A stretch of DNA of 16,276 bases from an uncultured Bacilli bacterium (GTDB lineage: Bacteria; Bacillota_I; Bacilli_A; Mycoplasmatales; Mycoplasmoidaceae): assembly GCA_904501665.1 (NCBI GenBank), contig CAJGBT010000022.1:1-16276 (forward strand), given 5' to 3'. The position numbers and the translations under genes are program-made. The notes beneath the pieces were generated by a model. It did no database searches and had not been told where the DNA came from. It saw only the letters and a list, made by a program, of their open reading frames with translations. This document shows positions 1-9,142 of the stretch, piece by piece; position 1 is the first letter of the stretch, and each line of letters begins with the position of its first letter.

Positions 1-44
1 ATCATTAATACTTATTTTTTGCAATTCAATTTCTTGAATAGTAG

Positions 45-275
45 TTAAATATCATTGAAATTTATTCAAGAATTTATATGCTGCTTTTTGACATTAACAT
101 CATTAGTCTTATTTAATGCTCTTAAATATTGTTTAATAAAATCTTCATATAACTTTATCACTGAATGATACTTTTCATTAGATGTTAAGGTTTCATACTT
201 TTTTGATCTTTTTTTGTTTGAAATATATAGGTCCCTTTCTGAAGTGTTTAAAAATAAGTGGACTAATCCTACCAA
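45..275 (-). pseudogene. Unrecognised gene remnant
   Basis: A minus-strand reading frame of about 76 codons that is lysine- and asparagine-rich and has no transmembrane segment or motif I recognise. It contains one TGA (Trp) codon near its end and stops at a TAA at 45-47. The only possible start is a TTG at 275, directly after a TAA and inside the loop side of a hairpin (264-292), and no ATG follows. A normal gene start is therefore unlikely. Another frame (reading TIQEIELQKISIND) stays open from just below the stop to the window edge, which would fit a frameshifted larger gene. It may be part of a degraded transposase or surface-protein gene, but nothing seen proves that. No ribosome-binding site is evident. 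Confidence 0.35.
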
Positions 276-296
276 TTATATTTGGTGGGATTTTTT
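264..296 (+). terminator. Rho-independent terminator-like hairpin
   Basis: AATCCTACCAA and TTGGTGGGATT form an 11-bp stem with one mismatch and a 6-nt TTATAT loop. A run of six T follows on the plus strand (TTTTTTATTG). No T-run follows on the minus strand, so the orientation is plus. No intact plus-strand gene lies upstream within the window, so it may belong to a gene that has decayed or it may insulate the promoter at 364. Confidence 0.55.
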
Positions 297-363
297 ATTG
301 TCCAACTTAATTTTACTAGCCAGTCCGGAAAGATGGTGATTTGAACAGTTATTTTATTTTTAC

Positions 364-392
364 TTGACAATATATATATATATATATATAAT
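364..392 (+). promoter_or_regulatory. Sigma-70 promoter with (TA)10 spacer
   Basis: A consensus -35 TTGACA (364-369) and a consensus -10 TATAAT (387-392) are separated by exactly 17 bp. The spacer and the start of the -10 are an uninterrupted alternating TA tract (about 371-390). The downstream ATG is at 419, with an AGGAG ribosome-binding site at 407-411. Perfect -35 boxes are unusual in Mollicutes. Slippage of the dinucleotide tract would change the spacer by 2 bp per step and is a plausible on/off or strength switch. Confidence 0.75.
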
Positions 393-418
393 TTCTTGGA
401 AAATATAGGAGTACAAAA

Positions 419-739
419 ATGGCTGAAAGAAAAATAACTATTTCAAAATTAAACAATTGTTACAAAATAAATATTAAGTCTGAATCTTCTAAAATGTCAA
501 CTGGGTATATGGTAGGAATGATAATTGGGTTCTTATTTTTTTTAATTGTTGGCATAATTATGCTAATAATATGATTTTCTAAAAATGTAAATAATGAAGA
601 TATAAATATCGATATAGTTGTTTCACAAGAAAATTGAGAACAAGAATTAGATAAGCAATTATTAATTTACAATCTAGGTTCTAGTACAGATAAAATAAAA
701 TTGGAAATTGCTAACAAAATTAAAGTTTTAAATTCTTAA
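419..739 (+). CDS. Small single-pass membrane protein, function unknown
   Basis: This frame gives 106 residues and is open only with TGA read as Trp (two TGA codons, in the residues just after the membrane segment and near residue 73). The N-terminus is short, polar and basic (MAERKITISK...). One strong membrane helix spans about residues 29-53, and an acidic/polar tail of about 50 residues ends in a helix-like, charged stretch. There is no lipobox and no cleavable signal peptide, so the N-terminus probably stays cytoplasmic with the tail outside, or the reverse. The start is chosen because ATG 419 follows AGGAG at a good distance and the consensus promoter at 364-392. It is the only intact plus-strand gene in the window and is surrounded by decayed DNA. 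I do not recognise a family. Confidence 0.75.
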
Positions 740-1379
740 TAATTGAATAGATAATAAATTGATAAATACATATTTTTGTATTAACTATTTGAAAAATGAG
801 ATAAAAGTAAAAGATAATTTAAGCAAATTTTCTCTCATATAAAATTATTAGAATTACAATCTTAGGTATTAAAAATCTATAACAATAGCAATGTTCAATT
901 TAAAATAAAATTAATCTTCTAAATTGTATTCATGGAATTTATTTTAAAAGTATGTATGATGCTGTCTTTTTAGATTATCAAGATATAATTTAATAATGAT
1001 TACTAATCTGATAAGAAGGTATATTAAACAAATATTTAACATATATCTAGTAAAGAATATATTTGATAAAAAGTTTATTATTTAAATAAGGAAGAAGCAG
1101 CCAGGCAAATTGCCAATAAATTAAGACAATATGATAGAAAACAAGATAATATGCTTTGCTAAAACTGTAATTCTAATTTTATTAATACATGAAAAAATAT
1201 ATTAGAAATTAACAAATTTAATGATATAGTATGAATTGCATTTTAATAAACTAAGCTTTTACTATTCATATTTATCAATATAAGTAGTTTAGATTTTGTG
1301 TTTAACTATTGGCAAAAAGTTTTGATCACTAATACCTACTGATGTATGATTAGGTTAATAAAAATATAAAAATTACTTT
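740..1379. other. Gene-poor stretch with decayed coding sequence
   Basis: No intact gene on either strand. All frames are broken by TAA/TAG every few dozen codons. The plus strand keeps one clearly protein-like fragment (listed separately at 925-1246). A weak A/T-only hairpin at 765-782 (AATACA / TGTATT) follows the stop of the gene at 419-739 but has no T-run. A short inverted repeat (ACCTA / TAGGT) lies near 1332-1353, between this region and the convergent end of the glycosyltransferase pseudogene. Confidence 0.5.
925..1246 (+). pseudogene. Decayed protein-coding remnant
   Basis: Two plus-strand fragments look like real protein. At about 925-996 the frame reads CIHGIYFKSMYDAVFLDYQD, then meets stops. 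At about 1070-1246 a frame reads YYLNKEEAARQIANKLRQYD, continues to a TAA at 1160-1162, and resumes in the same frame with a Cys-x-Cys and two TGA-encoded Trp until TAA at 1244-1246. Helical Glu-Ala-Ala content and Trp at TGA positions argue for former coding sequence. There is no start codon, no ribosome-binding site and several stops and frame changes. The family is not recognised. The EEAAR segment vaguely recalls AP2-type DNA-binding domains, but this is not strong enough to name. Confidence 0.35.
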
Positions 1380-2376
1380 TTATTTAAAAGTTTGAATTAA
1401 TTTTTTTCATTTTTTCTCAAACTCTTCATTAGCAAGATTAGCAATGGCAAAATTAATAGCATTTTTAGCATCCTTGATATTATAAGATCTTAAGCAATTA
1501 TTTAATTCATTGTGCATGTCTTTAGGACTTATTTTTTTATCAATGATTCTTGCTATTCCTTCAAAAAATCTTACAGACTCATAAGTGTCAATAACAATTG
1601 GAATACAACCATGTGAAATTGCTTCAACTATTGCATAAGGAAAACCCTCATATTTAGAAGGAATAAATAAGAATTTTGCTCTCTGATAAAAAGTAGATAA
1701 TTCCGCTTTTTGTTTTGGACCTAAGTAATTAATATTTTTATTTCCTTTTAATAATTCAACATATTTTTTTCACCATTACCGATCACAAATAATTTTTTAT
1801 CTCCATATGAAAAAACACTATTAATAAATTTAGCATTTTTTGTGTTTGATTTATTCTACCAACATATAAAAAATCGATATCTCTTGAACTATTTATTTTA
1901 TTTAAATTAGACTTAATATAATTTTTATCATAAGAAGAAAGATTAATTAAAGATATATTTTGATGTTGTACAAATCTCTTTTCAACTAAACTACTTTTAT
2001 TATATTTATCAAATAGAACAATGTTTTTATGAGAGTATAAAACATTGTATCTTCTTTTACTCATTTTATTAGTGTAAAAATAAATAAAAAATTTTCTATT
2101 TTGTTTTTGGAAATATAATCACCATCATATAATCCAATACAAAAATGTTGAACCCAAATTACATTGTCGCGAGTAGCTAAACTTTTTTTTCTCATTTTTT
2201 ATCTCATGTATAAAGATATTGACGAGCATCAATAATTAAATCAAAACCTTTATCAACCATAGATATAATATGAGAATTTTATAGCTTAATATTATTTTAC
2301 TATATAGTTTAAAATGAAAGCGATTTAAACACCTAATTAATTCCTCTAATTTTTATTGTATAAAAATGAAAACTTG
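1380..2376 (-). pseudogene. Glycosyltransferase family 1/GT4-type pseudogene
   Basis: A GT-B glycosyltransferase spread over three frames. From N to C: a damaged start (VFIFIQ then TAA, then EELIRCLNRFHFKLYSKI), a central part with VDKGFDLIIDARQYLYTW and NVIWVQHFCIGLYDGD, a segment with NIVLFDKYN and DFLYVGRINQ (the usual start of the C-terminal Rossmann domain), then KLFVIGNGE, and finally FIPSKYEGFPYAIVEAISHG, the classic E-x7-E acceptor-sugar signature of GT4 enzymes. Frame is lost near 2070 (A4), at 1841-1846 (A6 on the minus strand) and at 1764-1770 (A7). Adding one A at each restores the family sequence. The N-terminus has further stops. The end is TAA at 1380-1382. It lies directly downstream of the membrane protein at 2387 and probably belonged to the same surface-glycan operon. 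A full-length relative would be about 330-360 aa. Confidence 0.8.
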
Positions 2377-2386
2377 ACAATTAAAA

Positions 2387-4456
2387 TTATTTAACGTTTT
2401 TGCTTAATATTATTAAACTATCGCTAGATATAGAATTCACATAAGTTGATTTAATTTTATCATCATTGATTAGCCTTTCAAAATATGGTGTAGATTTATC
2501 TAAGATTAAATAATCAGCAGTAATATTTGTTGAAAATTTATTTACAAAATTATCAATTGATAATCAATTATTGCCAAAATAATTAAATTGTCAATCAAAA
2601 AAATTCATTCTAGTGTACATTCAATATCTTATATCAGCTATATTTTTCCCATATATTGCCTGCATTAATGAAACATCTAAATTATTACTAGATGGTAAAT
2701 ACATGGAACCAACATTATCAATTACAAATGTTTTACTTTTTATATTTAATGCTTTAATTTGTTTAATATCATTATTTGTTAAAAGTTTAATATTTTGAAC
2801 TACATTTTTATTGAATAATGAAAATTGCTCTTTATTAGGAATATTTACTACATTAGTAATAATTAATATTAATGAAAAGATTAATGCATAAACTAATAAA
2901 AAGGGAATAATTATTATTTTTTTATTTTTATTAAATCATGTAACTATTCTATTATTAAATTTTATCCTTGATTTAAAGAAAGGCATTATCACCATATATA
3001 ACATTAATGCAATCAAAAAGAAATTACAACTATCAAAATTAAAAAAAATAGTTGTGCTAACAATTCTTCACATTGAACTGTTATTAAAACCAATGACTCA
3101 GGTAAGGAAAACAGTGATTGCAACAAGAATTAAATTAATGACTAGCAAATATCAATAATCGTTTTCTTGTTTTTTATTTTTAATTAATATAAATAATAGA
3201 GGTAGACCAATTGACCCAGATAAAACTAACATTCCTCATTCATATCATTGATCAAACTGAATTTTATATCCAATTGCAAAATATAAAATAATAACTAATG
3301 TACATATTAATGCAATAATTATTGCTGTAATAAAAAATCATTTTTTGCTTGTTAATTTGCTTAAACCTTGTCAATTGATAAATTTATTTTCAATACTATT
3401 TTTCTTTAATTTATATTTAAATAAAAAAATAGTAATGGCAATACTCAATAAAATAAGTAGTAGCAATAAGAAAAGAACTAAGCACAAGTTGTATGTAACT
3501 TTATTACCTAATATAACAAAAAGGAAAATAGGCAAGGGAATGCTTGCTATAAATAAACTAGTGCTATTATTTATGAAATATCTAACTCCTTTAAAAAATA
3601 AATAAAAAAATATGATACCTATAGTGATGATAATCGACATCATTAAACCAGTAATAGAAAAGAATTCACAAAATAATAAGCAATAAGGAATTTCTCTCTC
3701 CTTTTTAGTAATAAGACATATAACTACAAATAAAATAATTGAAAATTGAATAAACAAGTTGCCAGAAATAACAAAAGGGTTGAAAAACAACATTAAAATA
3801 ACTAAAGGAATGAAAAATAAAATCTTAATAACTCAAAGTTTTTCACTATTTTTATGGATGTGGTCTAATCAATCATTAATATAATTAATCAAAACTAAGA
3901 AGAAAGTAAAAGGTGTAAAAAAATTAAAAAAAATAGGAATTGTGTTATCTCATATCAAACTATATGATGCATATATATAATAACTTGATGTATATCTATA
4001 TTCATCATTATAAGATGGTAGTTGATTAAACTCTTTAAAATGTGAAGACAAATCTAAATAGTACCCTGTATCTGAAAAATGATTGTTAACAAATAATAAT
4101 AAAAATGCAAAGATAACGATTGATGCTAATATTAGTCAATTTTTTTTAAATGTTGATAGTAGAACTATTTTATAACTAATATTCTCATGCTTATTTTTAT
4201 ATCTTATAAATCAAAATATAAAAAAAGAAATATATAAAAGCATTAATGTGAAAGTCCATGATAAGGAAATTATACTATAGAGTTTATAAGTTATATTTTT
4301 ATCTAAAAACAATAAAATAGTGCCAACAAAAGAAATTGCTCCAATAAAAGAGGTAATAATAATTGCTGGACTAATATTATTTTTGTTATCGATTTCTTTA
4401 TAAAATATTATCAAAAAATAGGAAATAAAAAGAAAAAATAATAACATTAAAATCAT
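2387..4456 (-). CDS. Polytopic membrane protein, GT-C glycosyltransferase-like
   Basis: This frame gives 689 residues, with many TGA Trp codons. About a dozen hydrophobic helices fill residues 1 to about 520. The first large loop, after residue 122, is rich in Asp, Tyr and Ser (SDTGYYLD at 128-135). The remaining C-terminal part (about 160 residues) is soluble, probably extracellular, and contains ADYLILDKSTPYFERL close to the end. This architecture, many helices with an acidic first outer loop and a mixed C-terminal domain, is that of GT-C polyprenyl-phosphate-sugar transferases and of related uncharacterised families (YfhO/DUF6541-like). Assignment to one family is inference. The start ATG 4456 lies 36 nt after the stop of the upstream fusion gene, with no clear Shine-Dalgarno, so translation may be coupled. 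It sits between a flippase-glycosyltransferase fusion and a glycosyltransferase pseudogene, which supports a role in surface glycan assembly. Confidence 0.8.
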
Positions 4457-4492
4457 AACTTTATTATTATATATAATTATTCAAAAATAAAA

Positions 4493-6517
4493 TTAAGATC
4501 TTGCTACAAAAAATGGTTTAATTTTAATTTTATAATATCCAATAAATATGATTTTTAAATATCGTGGTAATCAATTAAATTTTGGTTTTCTAATATAATC
4601 AAATTTAATACCTGCTTCATTAACAATTGATCTATTTCTTTTATTAGCTAATAAATAACATACTAACTCTGGATTGGTTTGATTTAAATATTTTAATGAA
4701 TTAATAATATCTGTTTTTTCTAATTGATTATTAACATTAATTTTTTGATAACAATGCAAACGACGTTGATATCTTAAATTTTTAGCTTTATGAATTAGTT
4801 TATTATAAAAGTTAATATCATCATAACTTATGATCTTTTTATTAATTACTTTCTTAATTAATTTAGTACTAAAAAAGAAATTACATGGAATAAATAAAGG
4901 TGTTGACATTTGTTTGAAATCATATAATCGCTTCTTTCATAAGAAAAAAAATGGACTTCTAGTCATCATTGTTTTTTTAATATCATAATTTTTATACTGA
5001 CTAGCATAGATATCATACTGATGATAAATAATATTTAGATTATTCAAAATATTATATGAATAAATATCTCCACTATTAATAACATTAATTAAATCATTTT
5101 TTAACCATCTTTTTTTATTGATTAGTTTTAAGTTCTGTTCTAAATTCTTATTCTTTGAATTAATAATTTTGATATTTAAGAAACTAAATTCTTTGAGGAT
5201 TTTCTTAGATATATATTTATCCTTTAAAATAATAATATTAATTAGATTTAAATCATATTGCAATAATTTAATTGAATTCAATGTCTTATACAAGTCATTA
5301 TTTAAGTTTCTAATAATAAAGGTATGGGTATAACTTGTAATGCCCTTTTTGTGCTTCATTCTAATAACTGTAAATTTATAAAATGTTTTTAGAACCATTA
5401 ATACCAGTGCTATTAAACCAATAATAGTTGTTGAATAAAAAGTAAATACACGTCAAATGAAAATTGAGTTATTAACAACTAATGTTAGTTGTTGCTTATT
5501 ATCTAATAATATGTTGTTACTTGAGTTTTTAATTAGGACAGATAAAACTAGTTGTAATGTACCCTCTGCTCCTGGAATAGGTACATAATTATTAGCAGTA
5601 GATGCAACATTAACATAATTGAATAAATCTCCAAAATTAAAATTTGAATTTGGTGCTAATAATTTAAAAGCTACAATTAATGTGCAATAATAGAATATAT
5701 TTCAAATTAATGAACCCATAACAATTAATGCAATATACTTATAATCTGACATTTCTGCTTTAAAGATCTTTTTAAAAATTGCTTTTTCTTTAAACTCAAA
5801 CTTAATTTGCTCTTTTGTTTTGTAATTTAAATGAATCAACTTCTTTAATCAATTAAAAACTAAATTTAAAAGATAATGAAAGTTTTTAGAATTAGAAACT
5901 AATGTTCAAAAAATAGTAGCACAAATATCAAATAACAAGGCCACAAAAATTGCCCAAAAAGATATTAGTCATTCCATATTATTAACAAAGTTATGATAAT
6001 CTTTGCATAAAACAAAAAATGACGGTCAAGTAATAATAATTTGTATATAAGGATTAATAACAGTAAAAGTTGCAACAATGGCTGTTGCTTCCTTAATATC
6101 TAACCCTCTTTTTTTAAGTCAATAAATTATGAATGGTTCATATCCCATTGAAAAAGGAGTAATACCTGCAATAAAAAAGGTAATAAAGCAAAATAAAATC
6201 CAATTGTATCACTCGACAAAAATTTTTCTTTTCCTTAATTTATATCAATAAGGAATAACTCGAAATAAACAATTATAAATAGGAAATAATATTAAAAGAA
6301 AAACTCATGCAAAAAATGTTGGGCTTGTTTCATAAGATGAACTCAATAATGTCCCAATATTTTTAAAATTAATGTCTAACAAGAAAGTATATGTTAAGTA
6401 GATAATTAAAATAAAAATAGGAACAGCAATAGAAAATAAAATAATTTTTTTCTTGGTAAAAAATTTTTCCTTATTTGGTTGTTCTATTTGTGTTCTTTTT
6501 GTTTCCATATCTTGCAT
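4493..6517 (-). CDS. Flippase-like (LPG synthase TM) domain fused to GT2-like domain
   Basis: One continuous frame of 674 residues using about ten TGA Trp codons. Residues 1 to about 385 are a polytopic membrane domain of the lysylphosphatidylglycerol-synthase TM/UPF0104 type, with the family's proline-glycine signature as VPIPGAEGT at about 312-320. From about 390 a soluble domain resembles GT-A family 2 glycosyltransferases: a THTFIIRNLNNDLYKTLNSI start, an INSGD motif at about 480-484 in the DxD position, and ISYDDINFYNKL near 563-574 where the family has its acceptor-site E/D-D. The usual Asp-Asp of the first strand is replaced (IIILKDKY), so catalysis is uncertain. Start: ATG 6517, or an in-frame ATG at 6508; neither has a strong ribosome-binding site. 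It follows the small gene ending at 6560 by 42 nt. Likely role: moving or glycosylating a lipid at the membrane. Confidence 0.8.
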
Positions 6518-6559
6518 ATCTTAAATTAGAACATCGATAAATTGATTAATTTAATAAAA

Positions 6560-6889
6560 TTATAAGTTCTTAATATATATAATTTTTTTGATTTCTTTTT
6601 CAATATCCTTTTGAACATCAATATCAAAACCTTCAGCTTCACATCATTTAGGTAATTGTTCTAGTCATCTTTCATTATCAAATTCAAATTCATCACAATC
6701 AACATTTTTAGTTGTCTTTTTTGCTTTACCAGCAGAAAATTTCAAAAAATCTTTTTTGTGTCTTAAAAGCTTGACTGGATCAAAATCTGCTTTAATATCT
6801 CGCTCCATTGAAACTTTGTTAGTTTTTACTTGAACCTTATATCCTGTTTTAGTTGCCGTTACTTTAATATCATATTTAGTTGTTGCCAT
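6560..6889 (-). CDS. Conserved-looking small protein, function unknown
   Basis: This frame gives 109 residues, with two TGA Trp codons near the C-terminus. It starts at ATG 6889, with AAGGAAG about 10 nt upstream, only 33 nt after the stop of tig. It is soluble, with no membrane segment or signal. The first 45 residues look like beta strands (MATTKYDIKVTATKTGYKVQ), and the rest is basic then acidic (DCDEFEFDNERW), ending in a Lys/Ile-rich helix. I do not recognise a characterised family. Its place directly behind trigger factor in the rpsT operon suggests a housekeeping role in a Mollicute-specific family, but that is inferred from context only. Confidence 0.7.
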
Positions 6890-6922
6890 AATTTGTTCTT
6901 CCTTTTTAAAATTATAATAAAT

Positions 6923-8239
6923 TTATTTTTTTATTGCCTTTTCTTTTTTTGTGTTTCATTCAATTATTTTTAATAATGCCTTTTCATGTAAAATAATTTC
7001 TTTAATTGCTTCTTCATCAATTGATTTTTTAATTTGTTCTATTGGTGTATTATATGATTTAGAAATTAATTCATATCTTTCTTTAATATCATTTTCATTA
7101 ATAGTGATTTTTTCTTTTTGGATGATGTAATCTAAAGCCCCATATACCACAATATTAGATTTAGCTTGTTGCATTACTTCTTCATTAATTTGTGCTTTTG
7201 TTTTATGAACCATTTTTAAAAAGTCATCTTCCTTTAATTTCATTTGTTTTAACTGTTGTTCATATTGTTGATAGATTTTATTTTTTTCATCTTCAATCAT
7301 CACATGTGGAATTGTTTTGTATTTTGAATTTTCAAAAATAGCTTTATTAATTTGAATAATGTTTTCTTGATTATATTGTTGCTTCTTGATTGTAACTATT
7401 TGCTCAGAAAGGAAATCTTTCAATTCGTTAACTGTGTTTACATTATTAAATTTTAAGGTCTTTACAAATTTATCATCTAAAGTTGGTTTTTCAATTTTAT
7501 TAATATTATGGATCTTAACTTTAAATGTAACTGGTTTGCCAGCTAAATCTTTTGCATGATAAGTTTTTGGAAATGAAATATTGATATCTTTTTCATCACC
7601 AACTTTTAAACCAATCATTGCTTCTTCAAAACCAAGAATAAATTGTTTAGAGCCGATTTCTAATTGATATTTTTCAGCCTTACCACCAGGAAATTCTTTT
7701 CCATCAATAAAACCAGTAAAGTCAAATTCTACTTGATGACCATTTTCTATTTTACTATCTGCTAATGGAATTATTAATTTTTCACGATTTAATAATGCAT
7801 TAATTTCATTTTCGATTTCTTCGTTGCTAGCTTCAGCAATTTTAATATTAACATTTAAATTTTTATAGTTATCAATTGTAATTTTAGGATTGATTCAATA
7901 TGTAGCATCATAAACTAATTCTGATTCATTAATATTAGTAACATTTACACTTGGACTAGGATAAACTTCTACATCTAAATTTTTAATTTTTTGATCATTA
8001 TCAATTTCTAGAATGCCATGGTTAATTGCTTTATTAGCTGCATTTGATAATACATTAGCCATATTCAAATGCTTCTTTGCTTCAGTCATAGGAACTTTTC
8101 CTTTACGGAAACCATCTATTTTTAAGTTAGCACAAGCACTTTTCATTTCCTTGTCAACAACTTTACTTCATTCCTCACCTGATGAAACAATTTTAATAAT
8201 AACTTTATCTTCTTCTTTTTTAATTTCCTTAATGTTCAT
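6923..8239 (-). CDS. tig: Trigger factor
   Basis: Ribosome-bound chaperone and peptidyl-prolyl isomerase that meets nascent chains at the exit tunnel. It has 438 residues, a normal family length. The ribosome-binding signature GFRKGKVP lies at 43-50. A FKBP-type domain follows at about 150-245, with GHQVEFDFTGFIDGKEFPGG, FILGFEEAMIGLKVGDEKDI and the AGKPVTFKVKI strand. The C-terminal chaperone arms are the long charged helical part from about 255 to the end. Three TGA codons encode Trp. The start at ATG 8239 follows AGAAAGG, which overlaps the stop of the 50-aa gene upstream, so translation is probably coupled. Trigger factor next to a DUF3196-like gene matches the order I recall for Mycoplasma pneumoniae (MPN330-MPN331). 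Confidence 0.97.
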
Positions 8240-8251
8240 AAAAAAACCTTT

Positions 8252-8404
8252 CTAAGAATAACAAATAACAAAAGAAATAATCATAGCAATTATAATGATA
8301 GTAATAGTAAAAATAACAACTGCTATTAATCTTAATTTTAATGATCTTCGTTTAGCTAGCATTAATTTTTCTTGGTTATTTTGTTCTTGACTTTTTTTGT
8401 TCAT
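8252..8404 (-). CDS. 50-aa single-pass membrane peptide
   Basis: ATG 8404 to TAG 8252 encodes 50 residues. A polar, Gln/Lys/Asn-rich N-terminus of about 27 residues is followed by one strong membrane helix (RLIAVVIFTITIIIIAMIIS) running almost to the end. The layout is that of a tail-anchored protein or a short inner-membrane peptide. It starts 3 nt downstream of the stop of the DUF3196-like gene and ends 12 nt before tig, with the tig ribosome-binding site following its stop codon. There is no known motif. SecE is similarly small, but the SecE signature is not visible, so I do not name it. Confidence 0.65.
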   Translation of the reverse strand: MNKKSQEQNNQEKLMLAKRRSLKLRLIAVVIFTITIIIIAMIISFVICYS

Positions 8405-8407
8405 AGT

Positions 8408-9142
8408 CTATTTAATGTAACTATCTAAAATATCAGTAATGTCATTTTTATTAATTTGCTCTTCGCCAAATAGTGAATTAGTGATATTAATTACAGAATT
8501 AATTATATCATTTTTGTTAAAGTGAATATTATTGGGAACAAACTTTGTTGCTAAAACTTGAATCAAGCTAATAGCAATTTCAGATTTTGAAATATTTTTA
8601 GCAAAATGTTTTTCTAATTCTTTACACAAATCAATTACTTGTTTATTTAGATCTGTTTGAATAATGGGATTTATTTTAAAAAAATCATTTAAGTAGTTAT
8701 TGTAGAAATTGAATTCATAATCAATTTTTGAAGATTGTAAAAAATTTAATAGGATTGATTTTGAAACATTATCTAATTTTTTATCACTAAAGATTTTTTC
8801 AATAATAGCAAAATCTGTTTTATCAAATTCTTCTCCATATTTATTTAAAAGTAAGTTAAAATAAACATCATCAAAAACATGTTTTTTTTCATCATAAATT
8901 TTATTTCAAATTTCTAACTTGCTCATGCTATTAATTTTATTTTCATATTCAACTTCTTTTTTTTCAAAAATAGTATCATCTCTAATTTGTATCAATTTTT
9001 GATAATACTCAGTTGGAATATATGGTTGTTCTAACTCAGCATCAATAATGGCTAATGCTTCATTATATTTTTGTTCTTGGATTAATTGTAAAATATCCTT
9101 ACATATACTAGTGTAATATTCATTAATATTTTTTATGCTCAT
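8408..9142 (-). CDS. DUF3196-like, TPR-type helical protein
   Basis: This frame gives 244 residues, with one TGA Trp codon after residue 78. It is soluble and almost entirely helical. The start (EYYTSICKDILQLIQEQKYN, then EALAIIDAELEQPYIPTEYY) is a TPR-like helix pair, and the pattern and length fit the Mollicute DUF3196 family (Mycoplasma pneumoniae MPN330). That protein lies beside trigger factor as this one does; the link is from memory of the family, not a search. The start at ATG 9142 has GAGG about 13 nt upstream and lies inside the last 20 nt of the NtdP-like gene in another frame, so translation is probably coupled. The molecular role is unknown. Confidence 0.8.

Noticed and set aside
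318..347. Similarity between GTCCGGAAAGATGG (about 324-337) and GTCCAAAAAGATGG on the minus strand near 16146-16159 as IS ends
   Set aside because: Only a short partial match, with no target duplication and no recognisable transposase between or beside them.
2613..2798. Plus-strand hydrophobic open frame
   Set aside because: Antisense shadow of the polytopic membrane gene at 2387-4456. The same applies to plus-strand frames at 3345-3605, 5118-5333, 8013-8255, 12087-12434, 13635-13979, 14302-14532 and 14818-15090, which lie opposite better supported genes.
4937..5398. Separate glycosyltransferase gene starting at ATG 5398
   Set aside because: The frame continues upstream without a stop into the membrane domain, and no ribosome-binding site precedes 5398. 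A single fused gene is the simpler reading.
6923..8239. Apparent breaks inside trigger factor and most other minus-strand genes when TGA is read as stop
   Set aside because: All fragments join in one frame with TGA as Trp, at positions where family members have Trp or aromatic residues. This is the Mollicute code, not pseudogenes.
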